A stretch of DNA of 64,000 nt from Micromonospora citrea (GTDB taxonomy: Bacteria; Actinomycetota; Actinomycetes; Mycobacteriales; Micromonosporaceae), in assembly GCF_900090315.1 (NCBI RefSeq), contig NZ_FMHZ01000002.1, positions 6,852,501 through 6,916,500 of the forward strand, in the 5' to 3' direction. The position numbers were made by a program, and so were the translations under genes. Positions 44,922 through 53,334 of this stretch are shown piece after piece. Within the stretch, counting starts at the first letter, position 1. Every line of letters begins with the position of its first letter. The notes under the pieces were generated by a model. The model was not told where the DNA came from. It did not search any database and saw only the letters and a list, made by a program, of their open reading frames with translations.

Positions 44922-46367
44922 ATGACCTCGCATCTCGATACCCGCGACACCCGCCTGGCCCTGCTGGTGATCGCCGCCGCGCAGTTGCTGGTGGTGATGG
45001 ACGGCACCATCGTGACCGTGGGCCTGCCCGTCATCGGAACCGGGCTCGGCATCGCCGAGGCCGACCTGGACTGGGTGCTCACCGCCTACGCCCTGGCCTT
45101 CGGTGGCCTGCTGCTGGCCGGCGGTCGCGCCGGCGACGTGTTCGGCCGCCGCAGGATGTTCCGCGCCGGACTGGTCGTCTTCCTGGCCGCCTCTCTGCTG
45201 GGCGGTCTGGCCGGCAACGGCACCGTGCTGATGGCCGCCCGCGTCCTGCAGGGTGTCGGCGCCGCGATCGTCGCTCCGGCCGCGCTGTCCCTGCTGGCCG
45301 ACACCTTTGCCGCCGGGCCGGCGCGCAACAGGGCGCTCGGTGTCTACGGCGCCATGGGCGGCCTGGGCTCGGTTGTGGGCCTGCTGCTGGGCGGCGCGCT
45401 CACCGAGTACTGGGGCTGGCGGTGGATCATGTTCGTCAACATCCCCATCGCGCTGCTGGTCCTGGCCGGGACATTCGCCCTGGTGCCCGGCACCCGCGAG
45501 CGCGGCGGCCTCGACCTGCCCGGAGCGGGCACGGTGACGCTCGCCCTCGGTGCGCTGGTGTACGCGATCAACCGGGCCGGGTCGCATGGCGTCGGCGACG
45601 GGCTCACCGTGACCGTCGGCGCGATCGCCGTGGCGCTGCTCGTGGTGTTCGCGCTCGTCCAGCGCAGCGCGCGCCGCCCGATGCTGCCGTCAGGCGTCCT
45701 GGGCGACCGCGGCAGGCTCGGTGCGAATGTGGTGATGCTCCTGATGGGCGCCGGGCAACTGGCCACCTTCTACTTCCTCACCCTGTACATGCAGACGATC
45801 AAACAGTACCCGCCCATGATCACCGGCGTGGCCTATCTGCCGTTCGCCGTAGGCATAGGCCTCGGCTCCGGCGTCGTCGGCCCCAGACTGCAGGCCCGTA
45901 CCTCTACGCAGGTCGTTCTGGCGACCGGGACGGCGGTGGCCGCCGCGGCGATGGGCTGGTTCAGCCTGCTGACCCCGGACCAGAACCCGCTGCTCGTGTT
46001 GCTGCCCGCGCAGCTCGCCGGCGGCATCGGCCTGGGCATCGGCTTCGTCGCAGCCACCATCGGCGGCGTCCAGGGTGTCGCATCGCGCGACTCGGGCATC
46101 GCCTCCGGCCTGGTCAACACCAGCCAGCAGATCGGCGGTGCCCTCGGCCTGGCCGTCCTGGCTGGCATCGCCGTCAACGTCACCACGAGCCAACCGGCAG
46201 GTACCCCCCTGCCCGACGCGCTCACCAGCGGCTACACCGTCGGCATGCTCGGCGGGGGCGGCTTCTACCTGGCCGCGATCCTTGCCGCCGTCCTCCTCCT
46301 GCGTCCCCGGCCCACGAACCGGCACACCGAGCGCAAACCGGAGGCCCTCGGGAGCATGCCCGGATGA
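44922..46367 (+). CDS. MFS drug-efflux transporter (DHA2, 14-helix)
   Basis: This 481-residue proton antiporter of the DHA2 family has about 14 transmembrane segments. Motif A is GGRAGDVFGRRRMF after helix 2; motif C-like glycines lie in GAMGGLGSVVGLLLGGALTEYWGWRWIMFVNIPI, typical of EmrB/QacA proteins. The LDWVLTAYALAFGG stretch is a family mark. It begins nine bases after the hydrolase stop and shares its operon. Substrate unknown; export of a toxic organic compound fits the context. Confidence 0.93.
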   Translation: MTSHLDTRDTRLALLVIAAAQLLVVMDGTIVTVGLPVIGTGLGIAEADLDWVLTAYALAFGGLLLAGGRAGDVFGRRRMFRAGLVVFLAASLLGGLAGNGTVLMAARVLQGVGAAIVAPAALSLLADTFAAGPARNRALGVYGAMGGLGSVVGLLLGGALTEYWGWRWIMFVNIPIALLVLAGTFALVPGTRERGGLDLPGAGTVTLALGALVYAINRAGSHGVGDGLTVTVGAIAVALLVVFALVQRSARRPMLPSGVLGDRGRLGANVVMLLMGAGQLATFYFLTLYMQTIKQYPPMITGVAYLPFAVGIGLGSGVVGPRLQARTSTQVVLATGTAVAAAAMGWFSLLTPDQNPLLVLLPAQLAGGIGLGIGFVAATIGGVQGVASRDSGIASGLVNTSQQIGGALGLAVLAGIAVNVTTSQPAGTPLPDALTSGYTVGMLGGGGFYLAAILAAVLLLRPRPTNRHTERKPEALGSMPG

Positions 46368-46451
46368 AGTCGACCGTCTCGCCGGTCACCTTCGGCCCAT
46401 TCGATCCGTCAGAACAGTGATCCACGACCCAAGATCAAGGAAGGAATGCCC

Positions 46452-46934
46452 ATGACCGTCACCGAGTCGCGCCTGCCCAACCCCGCCGTGCTCGTCCCCG
46501 AGCTCAAGGACGTCGGCGGCGCTCTGTACAAGGCAACCGGGAACGGCACGATCCCGCAGATCACCATCAGCCTGGTCCAGTTGCGCGCCGGTCAGATCGT
46601 CGGCAGCACCTACCTGACCGTCCTGCACACCGGCAACCTCCGCAAGGCCGGCGCCACCGAGGAAAGCATCACCGCCGTGGCGTCCTGGCGGGACGCGCCC
46701 TACTTCACCGACGCCGAACGCATCGCGCTGGAACTGGTCGAGTCCGTGCTCACCCCGAACCCCTTCGGCGAGCGGGTCCCCGACGAGCTCTACTCCCGGG
46801 CGTCCGAACAGTACGACGACAAGGCGCTCGCCACGCTCATCATGGCCATCGGCCAAGTCTGCTTCTTCCTTCCGCTGGCACTCATCGGCAAGCCGCTGCC
46901 GGGTGTGTCGCCGGCGGAGCAGTGGAGGCCGTAA
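46452..46934 (+). CDS. CMD/AhpD-fold protein lacking the redox cysteines (first of two)
   Basis: This 160-residue protein has the carboxymuconolactone-decarboxylase/AhpD helical fold: QITISLVQLRAGQIVGSTYLTVLHTGNLRKAG, then ITAVASWRDAPYFTDAERIALELVE. The usual CxxC-x3-H of the family is here SxxL-x2-H, so it has no redox cysteine pair. A decarboxylase or ligand-binding role is open. ATG 46452 is favoured over ATG 46446 by spacing to AAGGAAGGA. ECF41 sigma factors often control a CMD-like gene, so this is a likely target. Confidence 0.85.
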   Translation: MTVTESRLPNPAVLVPELKDVGGALYKATGNGTIPQITISLVQLRAGQIVGSTYLTVLHTGNLRKAGATEESITAVASWRDAPYFTDAERIALELVESVLTPNPFGERVPDELYSRASEQYDDKALATLIMAIGQVCFFLPLALIGKPLPGVSPAEQWRP

Positions 46935-47057
46935 CGCCGAAGACGCCCCGGGCCAGGATGCGGCATCTCGCCCGGAGGCCAGATCAGGGCCGGGCCAGGC
47001 GGCTCGCTCGCCCCACCCCCGGCTCGTCCAGCAATCCACAACCCGAGGAAACGGATC

Positions 47058-47531
47058 ATGCACGCGCGAATGGCCAATCCGGCCTACCTGGTACCGGACG
47101 CGGGACACGCGATCGGGGCCCTCATGCGGGCCATGCAACACGACATGGAGCAGGGTGTCGTTCCGGCGGCGACGCTGATGCTGGCCGCCGTGCGCGGTAG
47201 TCAGATCAACGGCGGCAGCGCCTGCCTGTACGCCGACGCAGCCGAGGCCAGAAAGGCCGGGGTCACCGACGACCAGCTGATCACGGTGGCGGCATGGCGG
47301 CAGTCGCCGTACTTCACCGACGCCGAACGGGCTGCCCTGGCGCTGGCCGAAGCGGCAACCCGCATGAACGACCAGTCCGACGACGCCGTCCCCGACGCAG
47401 TCTGGAACGAACTCGTCGAGCACTACGACGAACGACAGCGCGCCACCCTGATCCTGTGGATGGCCACCAGCAACCTCTTCAACACCATCAACAACATCAT
47501 CAAAGATCCTGCCGGCACCACCTGGAACTAG
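47058..47531 (+). CDS. CMD/AhpD-fold protein lacking the redox motif (second of two)
   Basis: This 157-residue paralogue of the previous gene keeps the fold marks (LMLAAVRGSQINGGSACLYADAAEARKAG, then ITVAAWRQSPYFTDAERAALALAE). Where active AhpD-like proteins read INGCxYCxxxH, it has INGGSACLYAD: one shifted Cys and no His. It is about 30% like its neighbour by eye. The two may form a heteromer. Last gene of the operon; a strong hairpin follows directly. GAGGAAA precedes ATG 47058. Confidence 0.82.
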   Translation: MHARMANPAYLVPDAGHAIGALMRAMQHDMEQGVVPAATLMLAAVRGSQINGGSACLYADAAEARKAGVTDDQLITVAAWRQSPYFTDAERAALALAEAATRMNDQSDDAVPDAVWNELVEHYDERQRATLILWMATSNLFNTINNIIKDPAGTTWN

Positions 47532-47538
47532 CCGGGTC

Positions 47539-47575
47539 CTCCTGCGCGGCTGCCCCTCGGGTAGCCGCGCAGGAG
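47539..47575 (+). terminator. Terminator after the CMD operon
   Basis: A perfect 13-bp stem (CTCCTGCGCGGCT at 47539-47551, complement at 47563-47575) starts eight bases after the stop. The same hairpin recurs at 50716-50751. Confidence 0.8.
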
Positions 47576-47888
47576 CGGGCTCGCAAGCCGGCATGGACGC
47601 TGACATCCCGCGACAGCAAGTGGGAGCCGCGCAGCGGCAAGACGTCCTCTCCGCACCTTCGGCGATCTCCAGGGCTCCCCGCGCCGTGCTCTCGACCATC
47701 ACAACCAGATGGCGCTGAACCAGCCGTCTCGGGCAGGTCGTGGAATGGTCGCAGCCCGGAGCCGACATCGGCGTGGGACGTTCTCGCTGTCTGCCGCGGA
47801 GATGTGGGTCAGCATCTCGTCGGGCCGCGCGTCGAGCCGGAATCCTCCGGGTGGCGGGTAGCGGGCGCCGGCCGCGCGGGACGATGAT
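47576..47888. other. Gene-poor stretch before the glycosyltransferase
   Basis: After the terminator, the first 25 bases still match the second copy at 50752-50775; then the copies diverge. The rest holds no open frame with a recognisable product. On the minus strand near 47640-47760 a stretch reads like old coding sequence (VVMVESTARGALEIAEGAE), but it is short and not identified. Confidence 0.4.
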
Positions 47889-49448
47889 GTGCGGGTGGCC
47901 GATCCCGTCGCCGACGTCGCCGCCAGCACACCCGGCCACGCCACGCCCGCTCGGCGGCGGCCCACCCCGCCAGGTCCCCGGGCCACCGGCCCCTGGTGGG
48001 TCGCGGCGACCACGACGACGGTCCTCCTGCTGCTCTCCGGCCGCTACGGCCACCACCGCGACGAGCTCTACTTCCTGCTCTGCGGCCGACACCTCGACTG
48101 GGGCTACGTCGACCAGGGCCCGCTGGTGCCGGCGCTGGCCCGCCTGGCGGACACGATCGCGCCGGGCAGCCTGACGGTGCTGCGGACCCCGTCGGCGTTG
48201 ATCGGCGGCGCGGCGGTACTGCTGGTCGCCGCGATCGCCCGCGAGTTCGGCGCCGGGCGCGGCGCGCAGACCTACGCCGCGTTCCTCGCCGCCACGGCCG
48301 GCATCGTCCTCGCCGGTGGTCACCTGCTCAGCACCACCAGCGTCGACCTGCTGGTCTGGCTGGCGGCCGCGCTGTGCGCGGCGCGGATGCTGCGCACCGG
48401 GGACAGCCGTTGGGCGCTCGGCGTCGGGCTCGCGCTCGGCGTCGGCATGCTCAACAAGCTGCTGCCGGCCCTGCTCGCCGTCGGCCTGCTCGCCGGGCTC
48501 CTGATCGCTGGGCCGCGTCGGCTCCTGCGCGACCGGTGGGTGCTCGCCGCCGCCGCGGTCTTCCTGCTGCTCGCCGCGCCGACCCTGATCTGGCAGGCGG
48601 CCCACGGCTTCCCGCAGCTCTCGGTGGCCGCCTCGATCGCCGCCGGCGACAGTTCGTACAGCGGCCGGCTCGACGCGCTCGTCCTCCAGTTCGTCATCAT
48701 CAGCCCGTTCACGGTGCCGATCTGGGTCGCCGGGCTGGTGGCGCTGCTGCGCCGGCCGGCCTGGCGGGCGTACCGGGCGCTGGGGTGGGCCTGGCTGGTG
48801 GTGGTCGCCGTCGTGCTGCTCGCCGGCGGCAAGGGCTACTACGACGCCCCGCTGCTGCTGGTGCTCACCGCCGCCGGGGCGGTCGTCACCGTCGGCTGGG
48901 CCGCCCGGGGTCGACGGCTGCCGCGCCGGGCCCTGCTGGCCGTGGGCGCCGCGCTGACCGCCGTCAGCAGCGCGGTGCTGCTGCTGCCCGTGCTGCCCGT
49001 CGACCGGCTGCCCGGCTTCGTCGTCGCCGCCAACTACGACGTCGGCGAGACCATCGGCTGGCCCGCCTTCGCCGACTCGATCGCGGCCGTGCACCGGGGC
49101 CTGCCCGCCGACCAGCGGCAGCGCGCCGTCATCCTCACCGCCAACTACGGTGAGGCCGGTGCCGTGGCCCGCTACGGCCCGGCGCGCGACCTGCCGCCCG
49201 CCTACTCGGGCCACAACAGCATGGCCGGCTTCGGCCGCCCGCCGGAGACCGCGGACGTGGTCCTCGCGGTCGGGTTCGCGCGGCCCGACCGGCTGCGCGA
49301 CTGGTTCTCCGAGGTCACCCTCGCCGGCCGGGTGGACCAGCGGGTCGAGGTCGACAACGACGAGAACGGCGGGCCAATCTGGCTCTGTCGTGGCCTGCGG
49401 CGTCCGTGGGCGGAGATCTGGGACACCGAGGTACGCCACCGCGGGTGA
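47889..49448 (+). CDS. Glycosyltransferase family 39-like membrane protein (ArnT/PMT superfamily)
   Basis: This 519-residue polytopic protein belongs to the GT-C fold of lipid-linked-sugar transferases. After an Ala/Pro-rich cytoplasmic N terminus and the first helix it shows GHHRDELYFLLCGRHLDWGYVDQGPLVP, in which the DE pair is the catalytic acid region of the family. About eleven more helices run to residue 360. The last 140 residues are an extracytoplasmic domain. It would transfer a sugar from a polyprenyl phosphate to a lipid or protein outside the membrane. The start is GTG 47889 or GTG 47895; neither has a ribosome site. Confidence 0.88.
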   Translation: MRVADPVADVAASTPGHATPARRRPTPPGPRATGPWWVAATTTTVLLLLSGRYGHHRDELYFLLCGRHLDWGYVDQGPLVPALARLADTIAPGSLTVLRTPSALIGGAAVLLVAAIAREFGAGRGAQTYAAFLAATAGIVLAGGHLLSTTSVDLLVWLAAALCAARMLRTGDSRWALGVGLALGVGMLNKLLPALLAVGLLAGLLIAGPRRLLRDRWVLAAAAVFLLLAAPTLIWQAAHGFPQLSVAASIAAGDSSYSGRLDALVLQFVIISPFTVPIWVAGLVALLRRPAWRAYRALGWAWLVVVAVVLLAGGKGYYDAPLLLVLTAAGAVVTVGWAARGRRLPRRALLAVGAALTAVSSAVLLLPVLPVDRLPGFVVAANYDVGETIGWPAFADSIAAVHRGLPADQRQRAVILTANYGEAGAVARYGPARDLPPAYSGHNSMAGFGRPPETADVVLAVGFARPDRLRDWFSEVTLAGRVDQRVEVDNDENGGPIWLCRGLRRPWAEIWDTEVRHRG

Positions 49449-49522
49449 CGGGCGACCGAGCGCGCGAACACCGCTACCGCCGGCAGGCTGCCCGTCACCA
49501 GGTTGGTCGACGTCCCCGGGCA

Positions 49523-50476
49523 TTACACCTGGGGCGTACCCAGGTCGGCGATCAGGACGCCACGCAGCCGTTCGTACGTCGGAGCCAATCGGCGCAGCCC
49601 GGCCGCGAGCGCCACGTCGTCACCCGACACGAGCGGACCCTGCAGGCCACCGACGATACGGGCCTGCTCCGCGGCGACGGCCGCGCCGGCATCGAGGCCG
49701 AGGAGCGACAGGCAGGCCGACAGGTCGTTGAGGCGGCGGGCACCTACCCGCACCGCGAACGCCTGCCACAGCGCCCTGATCTCGGGATCCAGCCCTTCCT
49801 CCACCAGTTCGGCCGTACGCTCGGCGGCCTCGGCCTGCCCCAGCGTGCCAGGAGGGACGTCCACGTCCTTCCGGCCCGCCAGCCAGGCCAGCCCGGTGGG
49901 CAGGGAGCGCCCCAACGCCTCCTCCGGGCCGACCTGCTCGCGCCGGGTGAACCCGTGCCGCATCCGGAACGGCCGCTCCAGGTAGGGGATCAAGTCCCCG
50001 CGCCACGCCTCGGCGAAGGCGTCGACCGGCAGCGTGGCGTACGGGTAGCCCTGCGGGTCGTGCACGAGCACGGTGTCGTCGCCCACCTTCAGCACCACCA
50101 CGTAGTGGTCGGCGCCGACCGCCTTGCCCGACCCGGGCTGGTAGGACAGCAGACCGAGTTCGAGCGGCCCGGCCAGCACCGGGCCGTCCTGGCAGGCTCG
50201 GCGCAGCCGGTCGAGCGCCGCTGCCGCCGTCCCGCCGTCCGCGCGCTCGCACTCCCAGCCGAGCAGGCCGATCGCGGCGTCGACCCCGATCTCGGGGTCC
50301 CAGCCGAACGCGTCGAACAGTGGCAGGCGACCGCCAATGAGCTGCATCCCGTACGGGGAGCCCGTGAGCACCTCGATCACGGCCGGAGGCGGCGCCTCGC
50401 CGCCCATGACCATTGCGAGGGAATTGGCGTAACAGTACGGCCCGGAGCCGACATAGCTGGCAAACATGCCTCGCAT
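49523..50476 (-). CDS. C39-like (papain-fold) peptidase-related protein
   Basis: This 317-residue protein appears to have a papain-like fold of the C39/BtrH type. The nucleophile region is GSGPYCYANSLAMVMGG near residues 10-27, the histidine is in VGADHYVVVLKV and the aspartate in VLVHDPQGYPY, in the right order for a Cys/His/Asp triad. The last third is helical and contains WLAGRKDVDV and LNDLSACLSLL. No signal peptide or transport domain is present, so it is not a leader-peptidase transporter. Start ATG 50476 or ATG 50467. The intact copy of a duplicated gene; a remnant of a sigJ 3' end runs into its frame from upstream. Confidence 0.75.
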   Translation of the reverse strand: MRGMFASYVGSGPYCYANSLAMVMGGEAPPPAVIEVLTGSPYGMQLIGGRLPLFDAFGWDPEIGVDAAIGLLGWECERADGGTAAAALDRLRRACQDGPVLAGPLELGLLSYQPGSGKAVGADHYVVVLKVGDDTVLVHDPQGYPYATLPVDAFAEAWRGDLIPYLERPFRMRHGFTRREQVGPEEALGRSLPTGLAWLAGRKDVDVPPGTLGQAEAAERTAELVEEGLDPEIRALWQAFAVRVGARRLNDLSACLSLLGLDAGAAVAAEQARIVGGLQGPLVSGDDVALAAGLRRLAPTYERLRGVLIADLGTPQV

Positions 50477-50495
50477 CGTGCCGCCTGACACGGTG

Positions 50496-50685
50496 TCAGG
50501 GGCAAGCCGATGTGCGTCTGCCTCGTAACGTGCCCTCGCCTCGAGAGCACCGTTGACTCGGCGGGGATCGGTGTGCGCCAGACACCACGGCTTCAGGTGC
50601 GCGCGGCTGATCTTGGCCAGCCGGTCGGGGCCGGACAGGATGTCGATCGTGGCGATCCTGCTGTTCGGAGATGGTGATGTTGGTG
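50496..50685 (-). pseudogene. Remnant of a second sigJ-like gene (3' end only)
   Basis: This stretch matches the last roughly 30 codons and downstream flank of the sigma gene at 42735 (RIATIDILSGPDRLAKI versus RIVTIDILSDPDRLARL). The stop codon is changed to Trp (AHLKPWCLAH versus THLAP-stop-CLAH) and one extra T shifts the frame near 50665. It ends abruptly at about 50685, where sequence from the end of the CMD operon begins. Confidence 0.85.
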
Positions 50686-50775
50686 ACGGGGCAGCACCTG
50701 GAACTGGCCGGGTCCTCCTGCGCGGCTGCCCCCTCGGCAGCCGCGCGGGAGCGGGCTCGCAAGCCGGCACGGGCG
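50686..50775. repeat. Second copy of the CMD-operon 3' end and terminator
   Basis: About 80 bases match 47512-47600, including the CACCTGGAACT end of the second CMD gene (its stop TAG is TGG here), the hairpin (50716-50751) and GAGCGGGCTCGCAAGCCGGC. Directly joined to the sigma-gene remnant, it marks a deletion of about 4.7 kb between them. Confidence 0.88.
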
Positions 50776-50799
50776 CCGACAACGACCGTCCGACGTGCT

Positions 50800-51720
50800 T
50801 CAGGCCGGCTGGGCGAGGGCGTCGACCAGGCGGCGCGCGGAGCCGGCCAGGTTCCACTCCTCGGCCAGCGCCAGCAGCCGGTCGGGGTCGGCCGGGGCGG
50901 CCGGCAGCTCCGTGACCAGCTCGGGCAGCGGCACGTCGAGGGCGACCCGGACCACCTTCGGCGCGACCGCCAGGTAGTCCCGCGCGGCGGCGAGCTTGGC
51001 GCGCAGCCCGGGGGCGAAGCCGGAGCCCGGATCGTCAAGTGCGGCCAGGATGCCCGCGATGTCGCCGTACCGCTCCACGAGGCGTGCGGCCGTCTTCTCG
51101 CCGACCCCCGGCACCCCGGGCAGCCCGTCGCTGGGGTCGCCGCGCAGCGCGGCGAAGTCGGCGTAGCGGGCGGCCGGCACCCCGTAGCGGGACCGCACGG
51201 CGGCGTCGTCGCAGTCGTCGAGCTTCGCCACGCCCCGCCCGACGTAGAGCAGGCGCACCGGGCGGGCGTCGTCGACGAGCTGGAACAGGTCGCGGTCGCC
51301 GGAGACCACCTCGACCGGCGCCGGCTGCGTCACCGACAGGGTGCCCAGCACGTCGTCGGCCTCGTAGCCGGCCGCGCCGACGTGGGTGATGCCGACGGCG
51401 TCGAGCACCTCGAGGATCAGCGGCACCTGCGGGGAGAGCGTGTCGGGCACCACCTCGCCGCCCTCGGGCGCCAGCCGGTGCGCCTTGTACGACGGCAGCA
51501 GCGCCACCCGCCAGTCGGGCCGCCAGTCGTGGTCCATGGCGCAGACCATCCGGTCGGGCCGCCGGGTGCGGATCAGGGTCGCCAGCATGTCGAGGAACCC
51601 GCGCACCGCGTTGACGGGACTGCCGTCGGCGGCCCGGGCCGCGGACTCGGGGATGCCGAAGAAGGCCCGGAAGTAGAGGCTGGGCGCGTCGATGAGCATG
51701 ATCGGGGGTCGCTGTGCCAC
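50800..51720 (-). CDS. 5'-3' exonuclease (FEN/PolI N-terminal type)
   Basis: This 306-residue nuclease resembles the 5'-3' exonuclease domain of DNA polymerase I. Metal-binding acidic residues appear in IDAPSLYFRAFFG, CAMDHDWRPDWR, AGYEADDVLGTL and VSGDRDLFQLVD. DGLPGVPGVGEKTAARLVERYGD is the helix-hairpin-helix DNA-binding region. It lacks any polymerase domain. It removes RNA primers or flaps in repair. GTG 51720 is seven bases after CAGGCT. Its neighbourhood (small membrane protein, M24 peptidase) matches the mycobacterial backbone. Confidence 0.92.
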   Translation of the reverse strand: MAQRPPIMLIDAPSLYFRAFFGIPESAARAADGSPVNAVRGFLDMLATLIRTRRPDRMVCAMDHDWRPDWRVALLPSYKAHRLAPEGGEVVPDTLSPQVPLILEVLDAVGITHVGAAGYEADDVLGTLSVTQPAPVEVVSGDRDLFQLVDDARPVRLLYVGRGVAKLDDCDDAAVRSRYGVPAARYADFAALRGDPSDGLPGVPGVGEKTAARLVERYGDIAGILAALDDPGSGFAPGLRAKLAAARDYLAVAPKVVRVALDVPLPELVTELPAAPADPDRLLALAEEWNLAGSARRLVDALAQPA

Positions 51721-51769
51721 GCCCGACAGCCTGGCACACCGCACCGACGATCGGGGGGCACGGCGCGGG

Positions 51770-51997
51770 TCAGGGGCGCTCGTCGCTGGAGTAGAGCGTC
51801 TCGCGGCGGGCCAGGTACTGCACGGCGTAGCTCGCCACCAGCAGCGCGATCGCCGCCGCCACCTCGATCCAGGCCGCCGTGCCGTCGGCGATCGTCAGGC
51901 CGACGACCAGCAGCGCCAGGCCGGCCACCGCGAGGATCCCCGACCAGAGCAGCCGGCGGCGTCGTGTCGCGGCGCGGTCCTGGTCGGCAGTTGCCAC
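51770..51997 (-). CDS. Small two-helix membrane protein
   Basis: This 75-residue protein has two predicted transmembrane helices (LLWSGILAVAGLALLVVGLT and WIEVAAAIALLVASYAVQYL) with both ends probably cytoplasmic and an Arg-rich N terminus. Function unknown. GTG start, upstream of the exonuclease gene on the same strand with a 49-base gap. Confidence 0.75.
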   Translation of the reverse strand: MATADQDRAATRRRRLLWSGILAVAGLALLVVGLTIADGTAAWIEVAAAIALLVASYAVQYLARRETLYSSDERP

Positions 51998-52113
51998 GGC
52001 TGTGGGTCCTCTCCGTCGGCGAGGCGCTCGCAGGTACAGGCTATCGGCGCGGGCGGGCGCCCGGGCCGGAACAGTGCTGCGACCGCGCCGGCCCGGGGCG
52101 CAGACTGACCGGT

Positions 52114-53208
52114 GTGACGTTCGTTCCCGGCCTGACGCTCGGCCGACGGTTCCACGGCGAGGTGCTCGCGCCGATTTTGCGCCGGCGCTTTCCCGGCCTG
52201 CGCTACGCGGCCGGCCTGCTCGACGGCGGCTCGGAACTGCTCGGGCTGGACACCGCCCGCTCCACCGACCACGACTGGGGGCCGCGCGGGCAGCTCTTCG
52301 TGTCGGCGGCCGACGCGTGGCGGATCCCGAGCCTGCACGCGGCGCTGGACGCCGACCTGCCGGCCGAGTTCCTCGGCTGGCCGACCCGGTTCGCCGGCCA
52401 CGGCCGCCTCGGGGTGGCCGACCCGGCGGGCAGGCGGCACGGGGTGAGGATCGACGAGTTGGGCGGCTGGTGGCGCGACCGGCTCGGCTTCGACCCGGGG
52501 GCCGGGGTGACCACGGCGGACTGGCTGGCCACCCCGAGCCAGCGGCTGGCGGAGGTGACCGGCGGCGAGGTCTTCCACGACGGCCTCGGCGGCGCGCTCA
52601 CCGGGGCGCGGGCCGCGCTGCGGTGGTACCCGGACGACGTGTGGCGGCACGTGCTCGCCGCCGGATGGACCCGCGTCGCGCAGGCGGAACACCTGCCCGG
52701 CCGCTGTGCCGAGGTCGGCGACGACGTCGGCAGCCGGGTGGTCACCGCCGGGCTGGCCCGGGACGTGATGCGGCTGGGCCTGCTGCTGCGCCGGCGCTGG
52801 CCGCCGTACGACAAGTGGCTGGGCACGGTGTTCGCCCGGCTGCCCGGCGCGGCGCCGGTGGTCGCGGCCCTGACCGACGCGCTCGGTCCCGACGAGTGGC
52901 CGCGGCGGCAGGACGGGCTGGTGCGGGCGCTGGCGGCGGTCGCCGCGTGGACCGACGACACGGGCCTGGCCGCCCCCGTGCGCGCCCGTCCGCGTCCCTT
53001 CCATCGGCGGCCGTTCCTGGTCCTGGACGCCGGCCGGGTCGCCGCCGCGCTGCGCGCCGCCATCACCGACCCGGCCCTGCGGGAGCGTCCGCCGCTCGGC
53101 GCGGTCGACCAGTACGTCGACAGCGTGGACCTGCTGACCCACGCCGAACGGGCCCGGCGGCTGGCCGGCGCGCTCCCCGCCGAGCCGGACCCGACGGACC
53201 CGTCCTGA
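52114..53208 (+). CDS. DUF4037 domain protein (nucleotidyltransferase-like)
   Basis: This 364-residue protein resembles DUF4037 proteins. Near the N terminus, GSELLGLDTARSTDHDWGPRG has the G-S-x(n)-DxD arrangement of the nucleotidyltransferase fold: GS in GGSELLG and two acidic residues in STDHDW. The rest is helical with PPYDKWLGTVFARLPGA, a stretch typical of the family. It may modify a small molecule or tRNA-like substrate with a nucleotide; activity is not known. GTG 52114 lies seven bases after CAGACT. Confidence 0.78.
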   Translation: MTFVPGLTLGRRFHGEVLAPILRRRFPGLRYAAGLLDGGSELLGLDTARSTDHDWGPRGQLFVSAADAWRIPSLHAALDADLPAEFLGWPTRFAGHGRLGVADPAGRRHGVRIDELGGWWRDRLGFDPGAGVTTADWLATPSQRLAEVTGGEVFHDGLGGALTGARAALRWYPDDVWRHVLAAGWTRVAQAEHLPGRCAEVGDDVGSRVVTAGLARDVMRLGLLLRRRWPPYDKWLGTVFARLPGAAPVVAALTDALGPDEWPRRQDGLVRALAAVAAWTDDTGLAAPVRARPRPFHRRPFLVLDAGRVAAALRAAITDPALRERPPLGAVDQYVDSVDLLTHAERARRLAGALPAEPDPTDPS

Positions 53209-53322
53209 CCGGGGTTCCGGGGGCAGCGCCCCGGGGACGGACGTCCGCCCGACGCCGGTCGGGCCGACGGTGGAGGGTTCCCCGGCGCGCCGGCCGGGCT
53301 GGGTCGGCGCCCGAACGAACGT

Positions 53323-53328
53323 TAAGCT
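53323..53328 (+). promoter_or_regulatory. -10 element TAAGCT of the M24 peptidase gene
   Basis: TAAGCT ends six bases before GTG 53335. Confidence 0.5.
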
Positions 53329-53334
53329 GACCGG

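Noticed and set aside
47600..47880. A possible gene remnant on the minus strand (VVMVESTARGALEIAEGAE)
   Set aside because: Short, interrupted and not assignable to any family I recognise; kept only as a note on the gene-poor stretch.
46386..49523. A 1,045-codon open frame on the minus strand through the CMD and glycosyltransferase genes
   Set aside because: It is antisense to well-supported genes, has a Gln/Gly/Arg/Asp-rich composition typical of GC-rich shadow frames, and shows no domain.
53313..53327. LexA-like box (GAAC-N4-GTTA) before the M24 peptidase
   Set aside because: Only the left arm fits GAACNNNNGTTC well; the right arm reads GTTAA, and the site mostly overlaps the -10. Chance is more likely.
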